From: Listeria ivanovii subsp. londoniensis
GTDB taxonomy: Bacteria; Bacillota; Bacilli; Lactobacillales; Listeriaceae
Length of the DNA: 64,000 nucleotides
Direction of reading: 5' to 3'
Assembly (NCBI RefSeq): GCF_000763495.1
Contig: NZ_CP009576.1
Span: forward strand, 816,001-880,000
Numbering within the stretch: position 1 is the first letter of the stretch; the number at the start of each line of letters is the position of its first letter. Below, piece by piece: positions 7,434 to 16,524 of this stretch. The notes under the pieces are model-generated. The model was not told where the DNA came from. It was given only the letters and a program-made list of their open reading frames with translations, and searched no databases. The translations under genes were made by a program, and so were the position numbers.

Positions 7434-7706
7434 ATGAACTTAACGCCGATTACACAAATTTTTCAAGATTTTTTCTATAGTGGGCTGGCGCTTATTTTGC
7501 CGGTGTCGCTTATTTGTATCGTAGTGGTGATTGTGGTAGCGATTTTGATGGCAATGATGCAAATTCAAGACCAATCGCTGACGTTTTTACCGAAGATTAT
7601 TGCTTTTGTAGTGGCGCTCTTTATTCTTGGACCGTGGATGTTTGAACACATGACGGATTTGTTTGTAGGAATCTTTTCCAAATTACCCCTGATGATTAGG
7701 GTGTAA
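7434..7706 (+). CDS. fliQ: FliQ flagellar export-gate protein
   Basis: 90 residues with two long hydrophobic helices, the FliQ size and shape. The second helix contains the family region AMMQIQDQSLTFLPKIIAFVVALFILGPWM. It forms part of the FliPQR export pore. It sits 12 bp after fliP and 2 bp before fliR. Its last codons contain, on the minus strand, the sigma-B-type promoter that drives the long mogR leader. Confidence 0.96.
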   Translation: MNLTPITQIFQDFFYSGLALILPVSLICIVVVIVVAILMAMMQIQDQSLTFLPKIIAFVVALFILGPWMFEHMTDLFVGIFSKLPLMIRV

Positions 7707-7708
7707 AC
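7682..7708 (-). promoter_or_regulatory. Sigma-B-type promoter (P1) for the long mogR transcript
   Basis: On the minus strand, GTTT (7708-7705), a 16-bp spacer and GGGTAAT (7688-7682). This is close to the sigma-B consensus GTTT-N13-16-GGGWAT, with one mismatch in the -10. It lies at the end of fliQ, exactly where the sigma-B-dependent mogR promoter has been reported in L. monocytogenes. Confidence 0.75.
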
Positions 7709-8470
7709 ATGGAGTTTGAATTTTTTCTTGCTGTAGTAATTGTTTTTTGCCGTATTGCTAGTTTTTTATTCTTCTTTCCGCTGTTAAAAGGGCGTCATAT
7801 TCCGAACAGTGTCAAAGTGATATTCGGAATGGCGATTTCGATTCCAGTGGCAACGGTAGTCGATGTTTCTGGGATTACGACATTGCCTGATTTGCTTTTA
7901 CGAGTAACGTCAGAAGTCGTGTTTGGTCTCGCACTTGCAAAATTAGTGGAAATTATTGCCGTCATTCCTAAAATGGCTGGTTTTATGATTGATTATGATT
8001 TAGGATTTTCACAGGTAAACTTAATAGACCCTTCGTACGGGACACAAAATTCGATTACAGCAGCGATTTTAGATACGTTTTTTGTAGTTATTTTTCTATC
8101 TTTGCAGGGACTTGATTACTTGATTTTTTACTTAATGAAATCGTTTGAATTTACTGCTTCGGTTTCGATTTTATTTGAAAAAGGTTTTATTGATTTATTT
8201 CTCGGGACGCTTGGTTTTGCGCTTGCCTCGGCTGTGTCGATTGCGCTTCCGATTATGGGCAGTATTTTTATCGTCAATATTATTCTCGCTTTTATTTCCA
8301 AGAGTGCGCCGCAAATTAATATTTTTATGAATGCATTTATTATAAAAATTACCTTTGGGATTTTCATATTAGCGTGCGCGGTTCCTATCTTGAGTACAGT
8401 TTTTAAAAATTTGACAGATGAGATGATTCAGCAATATGTGTCGTTTTTTGATTATTTACTGAAAAAATAG
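7709..8470 (+). CDS. fliR: FliR flagellar export-gate protein
   Basis: 253-residue membrane protein with six or more helices and typical FliR features: an N-terminal R-x-x-x-F-F-F segment (CRIASFLFFFPLLKGRHIPNSVKV), then GFMIDYDLGFSQVNLIDPSYGTQNSITA (the G-x-x-[ML]-x-x-x-x-G-x-[SQ]-x-x-x-x-[ID]-P motif) and a late APQINIFMNAFIIKI region. It completes the export pore with FliP and FliQ. Start ATG 7709 is 2 bp after the fliQ stop. Confidence 0.97.
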   Translation: MEFEFFLAVVIVFCRIASFLFFFPLLKGRHIPNSVKVIFGMAISIPVATVVDVSGITTLPDLLLRVTSEVVFGLALAKLVEIIAVIPKMAGFMIDYDLGFSQVNLIDPSYGTQNSITAAILDTFFVVIFLSLQGLDYLIFYLMKSFEFTASVSILFEKGFIDLFLGTLGFALASAVSIALPIMGSIFIVNIILAFISKSAPQINIFMNAFIIKITFGIFILACAVPILSTVFKNLTDEMIQQYVSFFDYLLKK

Positions 8471-8484
8471 GGAGGAAATGAAGC

Positions 8485-9531
8485 TTGGCGAAAGATAATA
8501 AAACGGAAAAAGCAACGCCGCGCCGCATTAAGAAAGCTAGAAACGAAGGTAATGTGGCGAAAAGTAAAGAACTTAATAATGCTTTTTCATTGCTGATTGT
8601 AGCAGGACTTCTTTATTTCTTTGGCGAGATGTTTATTAAAAACACCATCCAAGGTTTTGTTGCTCTTTTGAAACAGCCACCAAATCTTGCTAGTATTGAA
8701 AGCTATAGTTTATTTTACATAATGGAGTTTGGCAAAGTACTTCTTCCTGTCATGATAATGGTAGTGATTTTTGGCTTAATGAATTACGGGGTGCAAGTCG
8801 GGATTTTATTCTCAGCAAAGGCGGTAAAACCACAATTTAAACGCTTAAATCCAGCAAATTATTTTAAACGGGTTTTTAGTGTTAAAGGTATTGTGGAAGT
8901 CGTGAAGGCGTTGTTGTTGATCACGCTTCTGTCATATGTTGCGTATATCGGTTTCCGGGATCACCTCCAAACGCTAATTAGTTACACCGGGCAAAATTGG
9001 CTTTATTCGCTCAAACAAATTTTTTCTTTATTTAAAAATGAATTTTTAGCATTATTTTTAGTTATTGCGGTAATTGGCTTGCTCGACTTTTTTTACCAGC
9101 GATACGATTATAAAAAAGGGCTACGGATGTCAAAGCAAGAAATTAAAGACGAAATGAAAGATTCTGAGGGACGCCCGGAAGTGAAACAGCGCCAAAGAAG
9201 TATTGCCAGAGGACTTTTGCAAGGTTCGATTACGAAGAAAATGGCGGATGCGACGTTTGTTGTTAATAACCCGACGCATATATCTGTTGTCATGCGTTAT
9301 GACAAAGCGAAAGATCATGCACCAAAACTTCTTGCAAAAGGAGAAGATGAATTAGCGCTTTTTATTCGCCAAGTGGCAGAAACAGACGAAGTACCGATGA
9401 TTACGAACAGACAGCTGGCTCGGAGTATTTATTACACGACGAATCCAGATGAATACATACAAGAAGATTTATATAAAGATGTGATTGAAGTAATGAAAGA
9501 ATTGATGGACGCAGACAAAATCCAGTTCTAA
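8485..9531 (+). CDS. flhB: FlhB export switch protein
   Basis: Export-specificity switch, 348 residues. It opens with the hallmark KTEKATPRRIKKARNEGNVAKS and has four transmembrane helices. The cytoplasmic domain carries the self-cleavage motif N262-P263-T264-H265 (FVVNNPTHISVV). Cleavage between Asn and Pro switches export from rod/hook to filament substrates, sensed through FliK. Translation starts at TTG 8485, placed by a GGGAGG nine bases upstream. Confidence 0.97.
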   Translation: MAKDNKTEKATPRRIKKARNEGNVAKSKELNNAFSLLIVAGLLYFFGEMFIKNTIQGFVALLKQPPNLASIESYSLFYIMEFGKVLLPVMIMVVIFGLMNYGVQVGILFSAKAVKPQFKRLNPANYFKRVFSVKGIVEVVKALLLITLLSYVAYIGFRDHLQTLISYTGQNWLYSLKQIFSLFKNEFLALFLVIAVIGLLDFFYQRYDYKKGLRMSKQEIKDEMKDSEGRPEVKQRQRSIARGLLQGSITKKMADATFVVNNPTHISVVMRYDKAKDHAPKLLAKGEDELALFIRQVAETDEVPMITNRQLARSIYYTTNPDEYIQEDLYKDVIEVMKELMDADKIQF

Positions 9532-9577
9532 CAACATATGAGCGACCTTTCTAAAATTAGAAAAGGCGGGTTTCAAA

Positions 9578-11653
9578 ATGGGGAGTTTAGGGGCAATAAA
9601 AAAATATTTTGCTATCTTGATTGCAGTTTCATTTGTCATTGCGCTGATTGTGCCGCTACCTCCATTTGTGTTGGATTTAGTGTTGGTAACGATACTAGCA
9701 TTTTCAGTGTTAGTATACATGCGTGCGACTTCGATTAAAGATTGGAATGAATTAAAGTCATTTCCATCTTTGCTACTGTTAATGGGAATTTTTCGAGTTT
9801 CGATTAATATTTCAACAACACGGGCGATTTTAACTACAGGAGACCCGGGACAAGTGATTAAGCAATTCGGGAACTTTGTTATTGGTAGTAATTTTGTTGT
9901 CGGGATTGTTATCTTTATCATTTTAATTGTCTTTCAATTTATCGTAGCAAATGGTTCCTCGCGAACGGCGGAAGTAGCTGCAAGGTTTACATTAGACGCA
10001 TTGCCTGGGAAACAAATGGCGATTGACGCGGACTTGAATCAGCGGCTGATTACTGAACCAGAAGCGAAAGAAAAACGGGCTTACTTGAATATGGAGACGG
10101 AATTTTACGGTGCGATGGACGGGGCTGGGAAATTTGTTAAGGGTGATGTTCTCTTTACGGTTCTGTTGGCAGTCGTTAATATCGTTTTTGGCTTAATTGT
10201 CGGAATGGTCCAAGGTGGCCTTTCGTTCGGGGAGGCGGCGGTTAAGTATACCGAGCTTACAATTGGTGATGGGATTGTTAGTCAGATTGGCTCGCTACTC
10301 ATGGCGATGTCAGCTGGTGTCATCGTTACCCGGGTATTTGATGGCTCTGATGATAACGTTGCGGTTGGTATTTTTAAAGAACTGATGCAAAATTCCGTGG
10401 TTGTGTATACACTTGCTGGGATGTTTATTTTAATGGGCGTGTTTAGTCCACTGCCAGCGATTCCTTTTGTTGGGATTGGTGTTGTGCTTGGAGTGATTGG
10501 CTACCGGACGCAATTTAATATCAAGAAAAAAGAACAGCTAGATTTAGCGAAAGAAATGGAACTAATTCAGTCGGAAAACAATTCAGCAGAGGCAGAACAT
10601 AACCAAGCCTTTGGTGCTGCACGCGAGAAATTTCCAGTTGTTGTGGAGTTAGGTCTTAATATTGCGGCATTAGTCAAACAAAAAATGAACGGCGAAACTG
10701 CCAAAGACAAAGTGGTGTTAATGCGTAAATCAATCCTACAAGACTTAGGAATCGGCGTTCCGGGGATTAACTTCAAAGATAACACCAGTTTTCAACCACG
10801 TGGCAAATATGAAATTAAAGTTAAAGGTGTTGCTGTTGCAAGTGGCGTTTTGAAAGCGGGGCATTTACTAGCGCTTAAAACACCGGGAGTGATGATTGAT
10901 CTTGATGCTGAACCAACCAAGGACCCGATTTTTGGGGAAGATGGTTACTGGATTTTGCCAGGTGAATTAGAAGATGCGCAAATGAAAAATTATCAGGTGC
11001 TTGAACCATTGAGTATTTTAATCACCCATTTGGATGTTGTCTTACGGAAAAACTTACACGAACTTTTGATGCGACAACAAATTAAAGACTTAATTGATAG
11101 CTTGGCAGACGAAAATCAAATTTTAATTGATGAAATTAAGAAAAAAGAAATAGATTACTCACTGATTCAAGGTGTGTTAAGACAATTGCTTAAAGAAGGG
11201 ATTTCAGTCCGCGATTTGCCAACGATTGTCGAAGGTATTATTGACGGGCAAACGATTTATCCGAATGATCTGGACGGAATTACTGCTTTTGTCAGAGAAC
11301 GGATTTCGAAAGTCATCTGTGAGCAGGCGAAAAATCAAGATGGAAAAATATACGCTTTGCTATTACAGGATTCTATCGAAATGGATACCGAAATTGTTAA
11401 CACGCCATACTATGGATATGCACTGAACTGGGCGCTGGATAAGGAATTGCCGATTATTCAAAAGGTGCGCGACACAGTGAATAAAGCACAACTGACAGGG
11501 CGCGAACCAGTCATTTTAACGAGGCGGAAAGATTTCCGTTTTGGCTTTGTACGTGTTTTAGAACGGTACCAATTAGACGTGCCAGTTCTAGCCATTAGTG
11601 AACTCTCGCCAGAAACAGAAGTGGAACAAATTGCGCTTATTGAACCAACTTGA
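9578..11653 (+). CDS. flhA: FlhA flagellar export apparatus protein
   Basis: 691-residue export-gate subunit that docks chaperone-substrate complexes. The first ~330 residues hold about eight transmembrane helices and the conserved FHIPEP-region patterns [62 protein letters not shown]-type cytoplasmic loop (here [19 protein letters not shown]) and FVKGDV. The C-terminal ~350 residues are the soluble nonameric ring domain. Full length, directly followed by flhF. Confidence 0.97.
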   Translation: [691 protein letters not shown]

Positions 11654-11674
11654 TGAAGGAGGTAATCCGTAGAA

Positions 11675-12898
11675 ATGGGAAAACATTTAGTCGAAAAGAT
11701 GGAAATTTTTAAAGCGAATTCTAAGCGGGAAATTCATAAAAAGATTCGCTTAGTAACGAATGAACCTTATAGGATTACGGATGAACGGGTCACAAAACTT
11801 GGTATGTTTAAGAAGCAATATGAAGTGACAGCGGTCATTATGAGTGAAGTAGCAATCGCGGATGGACGAATGGATTTTCAAGAAACATTTGCAAAATCAG
11901 TAGTGAAAAATCGTCCGAAAACAGATGATTTACTCAAAAAGGAAAAATTATTAGAAATGCTGGCTTCAGGAGCAGAACTTGCGACTTCAACGCCGCTTTT
12001 GGAAGAACGGAAAACACAGGAAGAAGAACTTTCAGCAATGCGACAAGAATTAGCAGCATTAAACCGCGAACTGGCTGTGAAGATGCGCGAAGAACGTGAA
12101 CAAAATAGTGATTTCGTGAAATTTTTAAAGAGTCGGGGCATAAGCGATACGTATGTTGCAGATTTTATGCAAGCGGGAAGAAAGCAGTTCAAACAAGTGG
12201 AATCAGCCCATTTAGATGATATTACGGATTGGTTTGTACCGTATTTATCGGGCAAATTGGCGCTTGAAGACATGTTTGATTTAAGCAACCACCGGATTAT
12301 TTCTTTAATTGGACAAACTGGGGTTGGGAAAACAACTACGCTCGTAAAACTAGGTTGGCAACTTTTGAAACAAAATCGGACAGTTGGTTTTATTACAACA
12401 GATACTTTCAGATCAGGGGCGGTAGAGCAGTTCCAAGGTTATGCGGATAAACTTGATGTGGAACTCATTGTTGCGACAAGCCCAGCCGAACTAGAAGAAG
12501 CAGTACAATACATGACGTATGTAAGTGGTGTAGATCATATTTTGATTGACACTGTGGGGAGAAATTATTTAGCAGAGGAATCGGTAAATGAAATCGCGGC
12601 CTATACAAATGTGGTTCATCCTGACTTAACTTGCTTTACTTTTTCATCAGGTATGAAAAGTGCCGATGTGATGTCGATTTTACCGAAGTTAGCGGAAATT
12701 CCGATGGATGGTTTTATTATTACCAAAATGGATGAAACAACGAGAATTGGTGATTTATACACGGTGATGCAGGAAACGAACTTACCGGTGTTATATATGA
12801 CAGATGGGCAAAACATTACGGAGAACATTTTTAGACCAAAAAGTCGTTGGTTAGCGGAGCGGTTTGTTGGCGCAGATAGGAGGCAGGTGTTGGAATGA
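11675..12898 (+). CDS. flhF: FlhF SRP-type GTPase
   Basis: Signal-recognition-particle-family GTPase that positions flagella, 407 residues. It has an N-terminal basic domain, a coiled middle (EERKTQEEELSAMRQELAALN) and an NG domain with P-loop GQTGVGKT at 213-220, then DTFRSGAVEQF, DTVGRN and TKMDE. In many bacteria flhF is followed by the ATPase gene flhG; here flgG follows instead and no flhG is present in the window. Stop and next start overlap (ATGA). Confidence 0.95.
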   Translation: MGKHLVEKMEIFKANSKREIHKKIRLVTNEPYRITDERVTKLGMFKKQYEVTAVIMSEVAIADGRMDFQETFAKSVVKNRPKTDDLLKKEKLLEMLASGAELATSTPLLEERKTQEEELSAMRQELAALNRELAVKMREEREQNSDFVKFLKSRGISDTYVADFMQAGRKQFKQVESAHLDDITDWFVPYLSGKLALEDMFDLSNHRIISLIGQTGVGKTTTLVKLGWQLLKQNRTVGFITTDTFRSGAVEQFQGYADKLDVELIVATSPAELEEAVQYMTYVSGVDHILIDTVGRNYLAEESVNEIAAYTNVVHPDLTCFTFSSGMKSADVMSILPKLAEIPMDGFIITKMDETTRIGDLYTVMQETNLPVLYMTDGQNITENIFRPKSRWLAERFVGADRRQVLE

Positions 12899-13674
12899 AA
12901 GGTTTATACATTGGTGCAGCTGGGATGATGAACTATATGCAACATATTCAAGTCCATTCAAATAATGTGGCAAATGCACAAACGCCTGGTTTTAAATTCG
13001 ACCAGTTAACAAGTGAAGTTATTTCAAAAAACAAAGTCAATTATCAAAACAACCCAGTCGCTAAGCAAGTAGGAACGATTGATTACGGGGTTCGCCCTGC
13101 CGCAACACATATCAATTTAACAGCTGGGTCAAGCTATATTACTAACCGAGATCGAGATTTCTTCATGCAAGACGCAAACCCAGAACAAGGTAGTAATTTT
13201 TTCATCACTGCGAAAAATGGCGAGATTTCACTTTCTAGAGGTGGACAGTTCCACTCAGATCAATTCGGCTTTTTGCGAACAGCTGATGGAGCTAACCTTT
13301 TAAGTGCAACAGGAGAGGCGGTTCAAGTTGGTGTGAAAACATCTATCCGAGCTGAAGCAAATGGAGCTTTATACAATGCTGAAACAAATGCCTATCTCGG
13401 TCGCTTAGGAACAAGATTTGTATCCGCTGACCAAGTAGATAATTTAGCAAAAGATGGGGAAGGACGACTGCATGTAAACGGAACAAACACAATGAACTTA
13501 CCAGCTGGACAAGGGATTATCCAAAACGGTGTACTCGAAACGTCTAATGTCGATTTAGGTGTAGAAATGGTGCAACTGATGGATAACCAGCGAATGGTGC
13601 AAGCTTCGAAAAATATTGTGAATATGTTTGATAAGGTTTATGACAAAGAATCGAGCGGATTAATTCGTCAGTAA
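12895..13674 (+). CDS. flgG: Flagellar basal-body rod protein (FlgG/FlgF type)
   Basis: 259 residues with the flagellar axial-protein N-terminus (KGLYIGAAGMMNYMQHIQVHSNNVANAQTPGFK) and the C-terminal heptad region ending LETSNVDLGVEMVQLMDNQRMVQASKNIVNMFDKVYDK. These terminal coiled coils build the distal rod. Bacillus has two such genes (flhO/flhP). This is the only FlgF/FlgG-type rod gene here apart from FlgB, FlgC and FlgE. It overlaps flhF by 4 bp. Confidence 0.92.
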   Translation: MKGLYIGAAGMMNYMQHIQVHSNNVANAQTPGFKFDQLTSEVISKNKVNYQNNPVAKQVGTIDYGVRPAATHINLTAGSSYITNRDRDFFMQDANPEQGSNFFITAKNGEISLSRGGQFHSDQFGFLRTADGANLLSATGEAVQVGVKTSIRAEANGALYNAETNAYLGRLGTRFVSADQVDNLAKDGEGRLHVNGTNTMNLPAGQGIIQNGVLETSNVDLGVEMVQLMDNQRMVQASKNIVNMFDKVYDKESSGLIRQ

Positions 13675-13701
13675 CGGCCTAGCTAAGAGGGAGGAAAAAG
13701 A

Positions 13702-14490
13702 ATGATTCCAGATTTGGAAAAGGATTATCTTTACTTTACTCGTGTCGTCAAAAGGGATTTAGGTTTAGATCTTACGCTTTATAAAGAAACACAAATGAAA
13801 CGGCGGATTCTGTCATTCATTGTAAAAAAGAAATATGGTACTTTTGGGGAATTTTTTAAGCATTTGAAAAAAGACACACTACTTTTAGATGAGTTTATTA
13901 GTTTGATTACGATTAATGTTTCGTCGTTTTTCCGGAATCGAAATCGTTGGGATGCATTAGAAAAGTCAGTGATTCCGCAGTTGCTTGAAAATAGTCGCGG
14001 AAAACTTCGGGTTTGGAGTGCGGCTTGTTCGTCGGGCGAGGAGCCTTATTCCTTAGCTATGATGTTAGAGCGATCGGTTGGGGCGAGGAATTATGATATT
14101 TTAGCAACAGATCTTGAACCAGCGATTTTAAAACGAGCGGTGATTGGTGAATATCAAAGTCGCCAAATGGAAGAATTAAACGAACAAGAACGACAAAATG
14201 CGTTTATCCAAAACGATAATACATACCAAATTTTACCAAAATATCGAAGGTCGATTCGGTTCAGACGTCATGATTTATTAACGGATTACTATGAAAAAGG
14301 CTTTGATTTGATTGTCTGTCGGAATGTACTAATTTACTTTACGGCGGAAGGGAAGCATCAAGCGTATCAGAAATTTGCAGATTCATTGAGGCGTGGTGGC
14401 GTGTTATTCATTGGCGGTTCAGAGCAAATTCTTAATCCAGCTGAATATGGGCTGGCAACGTTAAATAACTTTTTTTACATAAAAACATAG
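13702..14490 (+). CDS. cheR: CheR chemoreceptor methyltransferase
   Basis: S-adenosylmethionine-dependent glutamate methyltransferase acting on chemoreceptors, 262 residues. The N-terminal helical domain has the VKRDLGLDLTLYKETQMKRRIL pattern. The catalytic domain has FFRNRNRWDALEKSVIP, the SAM motif RVWSAACSSGEEPYSLAM and the late DLIVCRNVLIYF motif. No cheB methylesterase gene is present in the window, so how methylation is reversed is not apparent here. Confidence 0.96.
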   Translation: MIPDLEKDYLYFTRVVKRDLGLDLTLYKETQMKRRILSFIVKKKYGTFGEFFKHLKKDTLLLDEFISLITINVSSFFRNRNRWDALEKSVIPQLLENSRGKLRVWSAACSSGEEPYSLAMMLERSVGARNYDILATDLEPAILKRAVIGEYQSRQMEELNEQERQNAFIQNDNTYQILPKYRRSIRFRRHDLLTDYYEKGFDLIVCRNVLIYFTAEGKHQAYQKFADSLRRGGVLFIGGSEQILNPAEYGLATLNNFFYIKT

Positions 14491-14513
14491 CAAAAAGAAA
14501 TGGAGTTGGTTAG

Positions 14514-14849
14514 ATGGGACGAATGGAAAATATTAAAAATTTAGCGTTTTTCGAGGATAAGCCTGGACTTGCCGAGCAAATTTTGGCACTTGAAAAGCAA
14601 GAACAAATTTTCTTACCAAATGAATTTGAGATTAGACAAACAGTCGCTTATCAAATCGGCGAAAAAGAAGTCATCTTAGGTCGATTAGAATCATTTTATT
14701 TCCTGGCTTTAAAAGGTGTGGAAGAAAGTGTTTACCGGTCGCAGGCATTTGCCAGTGAAGCGGATGCAAAAGCGTTTTTCGTTCATTTACCAGAAATGGA
14801 AAATGAACTAGTTGCTTTTTGGTTAAATGAAGTAGAATTAGTTCGCTGA
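14514..14849 (+). CDS. Conserved hypothetical protein in the motility operon
   Basis: 111-residue acidic protein (MGRMENIKNLAFFEDKPGLAEQILALEKQEQIFLPNEFEI...) with no signal peptide or membrane helix; I recognise no family. It lies between cheR and motA with short gaps (23 and 26 bp), so it belongs to the MogR-controlled operon. An ATG at 14523 is an alternative start; 14514 has the better-spaced GGAG. A motility role is inferred from position only. Confidence 0.8.
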   Translation: MGRMENIKNLAFFEDKPGLAEQILALEKQEQIFLPNEFEIRQTVAYQIGEKEVILGRLESFYFLALKGVEESVYRSQAFASEADAKAFFVHLPEMENELVAFWLNEVELVR

Positions 14850-14875
14850 AAAAAGTAGGTGGGAGATGAGGTAAC

Positions 14876-15727
14876 GTGGAAATAACAACAATTGTTGGAC
14901 TTGTTTTAGCAGTAATTGTCATCGCAGGTTCATTTATGATTCAAAATATATCACTTGCAATGCTGTTTAGCGCAGAAGCTTTAATTGTTATTATACTTGG
15001 AACGATTACAGCGGTAATGATGGCGCACCCATGGAGTGATGTAAAAGTTGTACCAAAACTTTTTAAAATTCTATTCACGAAAGAACGAGGCCCAGACAAA
15101 GTAGACGTATTAATTCAGTACAAAGAATATGCTGATGAAATAAGACGTAGTGGTGTGTTAGCTTTAGAAGACTCTGTTGATGAAATGGAAGACCCATTTA
15201 TGAAACGAGGCATGCGCTTAGTAGTTGATGGTCAATCTTCCCCAGAGTTTTTAAGAGATGTCCTTGAAGAAGAAGTTTCTAGCATGGAAGAGCGTCACGC
15301 AGCATACGCCAAGATTTTTGCATCTGCCGGAGCCTATGCACCGACGCTCGGGGTGCTTGGTGCTGCAATGGGGCTAATTCACGCCATGGGAGAAATGTCG
15401 AATCCAGACAAATTAAGCGAAGCGATTGCCGCCGCATTTATTTGTACCATTTTCGGGATTTTCACCGGTTACGTACTTTGGACACCGTTTGCTAACAAAC
15501 TAAAAGTAAAATCGCAAAAAGAAGTGCATTTGCGCTATATGATGATTGAGGGAGTCGTTGCGCTTCAAGAAAGAAATGCACCACGTGTTGTGGAAGAACG
15601 TTTATTATCTTTTTTAAGTCCAAAAGAGAAAGATGTGCTGCGAAATGGAAAAGGGAAGAAAACGAGAGAAGTGGAGGAATTTGAGCGTGGCCAAGCGTCG
15701 CAAGAAACCGCAGGAGGAACACGTTGA
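14876..15727 (+). CDS. motA: MotA flagellar stator subunit
   Basis: Proton-channel stator protein, 283 residues with four transmembrane helices (two near the N-terminus, two at about 150-205). It contains the MotA signature region (ASAGAYAPTLGVLGAAMGLIHAMGEMSNPDKLSEAIAAAFICTIFGIFTGYVLW split across helices 3 and 4) and a charged cytoplasmic loop between helices 2 and 3. Start is GTG 14876, preceded by GTGGGAGATGAGG. Its last 41 bp overlap the motB start. Confidence 0.95.
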   Translation: MEITTIVGLVLAVIVIAGSFMIQNISLAMLFSAEALIVIILGTITAVMMAHPWSDVKVVPKLFKILFTKERGPDKVDVLIQYKEYADEIRRSGVLALEDSVDEMEDPFMKRGMRLVVDGQSSPEFLRDVLEEEVSSMEERHAAYAKIFASAGAYAPTLGVLGAAMGLIHAMGEMSNPDKLSEAIAAAFICTIFGIFTGYVLWTPFANKLKVKSQKEVHLRYMMIEGVVALQERNAPRVVEERLLSFLSPKEKDVLRNGKGKKTREVEEFERGQASQETAGGTR

Positions 15728-16514
15728 TGAGACGTGGTTAATTCCATATAGTGATTTGCTGACACTTTTACTTGCTCTATTTATTGTTCTGTTTGCTTCT
15801 AGCTCAGTTGATGCGAAAAAATTTGAACAAATGGGAAATGCTTTTAAGAAGATTGTAGAAGAAGGCGCGGCAGGCAACCAAGCATATGTATCAAAAGGAG
15901 AAGGTCCGGATGATCCAAATGTAAATGCAGTACTAAAGGCGATGGATGAGCAAGATAAGAAGAAGCAGGCAAATGAAGAAGAGAAAGCGAAAAAAGCAGC
16001 AGCTGCCTTACTTAAAAAGCAAAATGAAGAAAAAATCGAAGCGTTTAAAAAACAAATTGATAGCTATATCCAAGCAGAAAAATTAGGAACAAAAATGACG
16101 ACGAAATATTCGGATGAGGGGCTTTTAATCACTATCCGTGATGATATCTTGTTCCAATCTGGTAGCGCAGAATTATCCGCAGGCAAACGAGAAATTGCAA
16201 AAGAAATTGGTGATTTATTTGCTCAAGGTAAAGGAACGATGGAAGGAATTGTGTCAGGTCATACGGATAATGTGCCAATAAGTACTTCCACCTATTCCTC
16301 CAACTGGGAACTAAGTGTAGCTCGGGCTGTTAATTTTATGGAAGCGATAATCCAAGAAAATAATGAAGTGAACCCTGGCGAATTTAGTGCGCGCGGATAC
16401 GGCGAATTTAAACCAGTTGCGAAAAATGATGTCGCGACCAATCGAGAAAAAAACAGACGTGTTGAAATCATGGTTCGTCCGATTAACCCGGATAAACTGG
16501 ACGAAGATAAATGA
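15687..16514 (+). CDS. motB: MotB flagellar stator subunit
   Basis: Peptidoglycan-anchoring stator subunit, 275 residues. The N-terminus VAKRRKKPQEEHVDETWLIP leads into YSDLLTLLLALFIVLFASS, whose Asp is the proton-binding residue. A Lys/Glu/Ala-rich linker follows, then an OmpA-like domain with SGHTDNVPISTSTYSSNWELSVARA and NREKNRRVEIMV. The frame is open back to 15633, but GTG 15687 has a proper GTGGAGG and gives the standard MotB N-terminus, so I use it. Confidence 0.95.
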   Translation: MAKRRKKPQEEHVDETWLIPYSDLLTLLLALFIVLFASSSVDAKKFEQMGNAFKKIVEEGAAGNQAYVSKGEGPDDPNVNAVLKAMDEQDKKKQANEEEKAKKAAAALLKKQNEEKIEAFKKQIDSYIQAEKLGTKMTTKYSDEGLLITIRDDILFQSGSAELSAGKREIAKEIGDLFAQGKGTMEGIVSGHTDNVPISTSTYSSNWELSVARAVNFMEAIIQENNEVNPGEFSARGYGEFKPVAKNDVATNREKNRRVEIMVRPINPDKLDEDK

Positions 16515-16524
16515 GGTGAATTAG

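Larger units (their letters stand above)
5976..7675 (-). ncRNA. Long antisense 5' leader of mogR (excludon RNA, predicted)
   Basis: Transcription from the sigma-B-type promoter at 7682-7708 would start near 7675 and run about 1.7 kb to mogR. It is antisense to fliQ (partly), fliP and the fliO-like gene, and also supplies mogR mRNA. This length and position match the published L. monocytogenes 'Anti0677' excludon. The promoter is seen in sequence; the RNA itself is inferred. Confidence 0.7.

Noticed and set aside
9469-9921. 150-codon minus-strand frame across the flhB-flhA junction
   Set aside because: Low-complexity antisense shadow of two well-supported genes; no ribosome-binding site.
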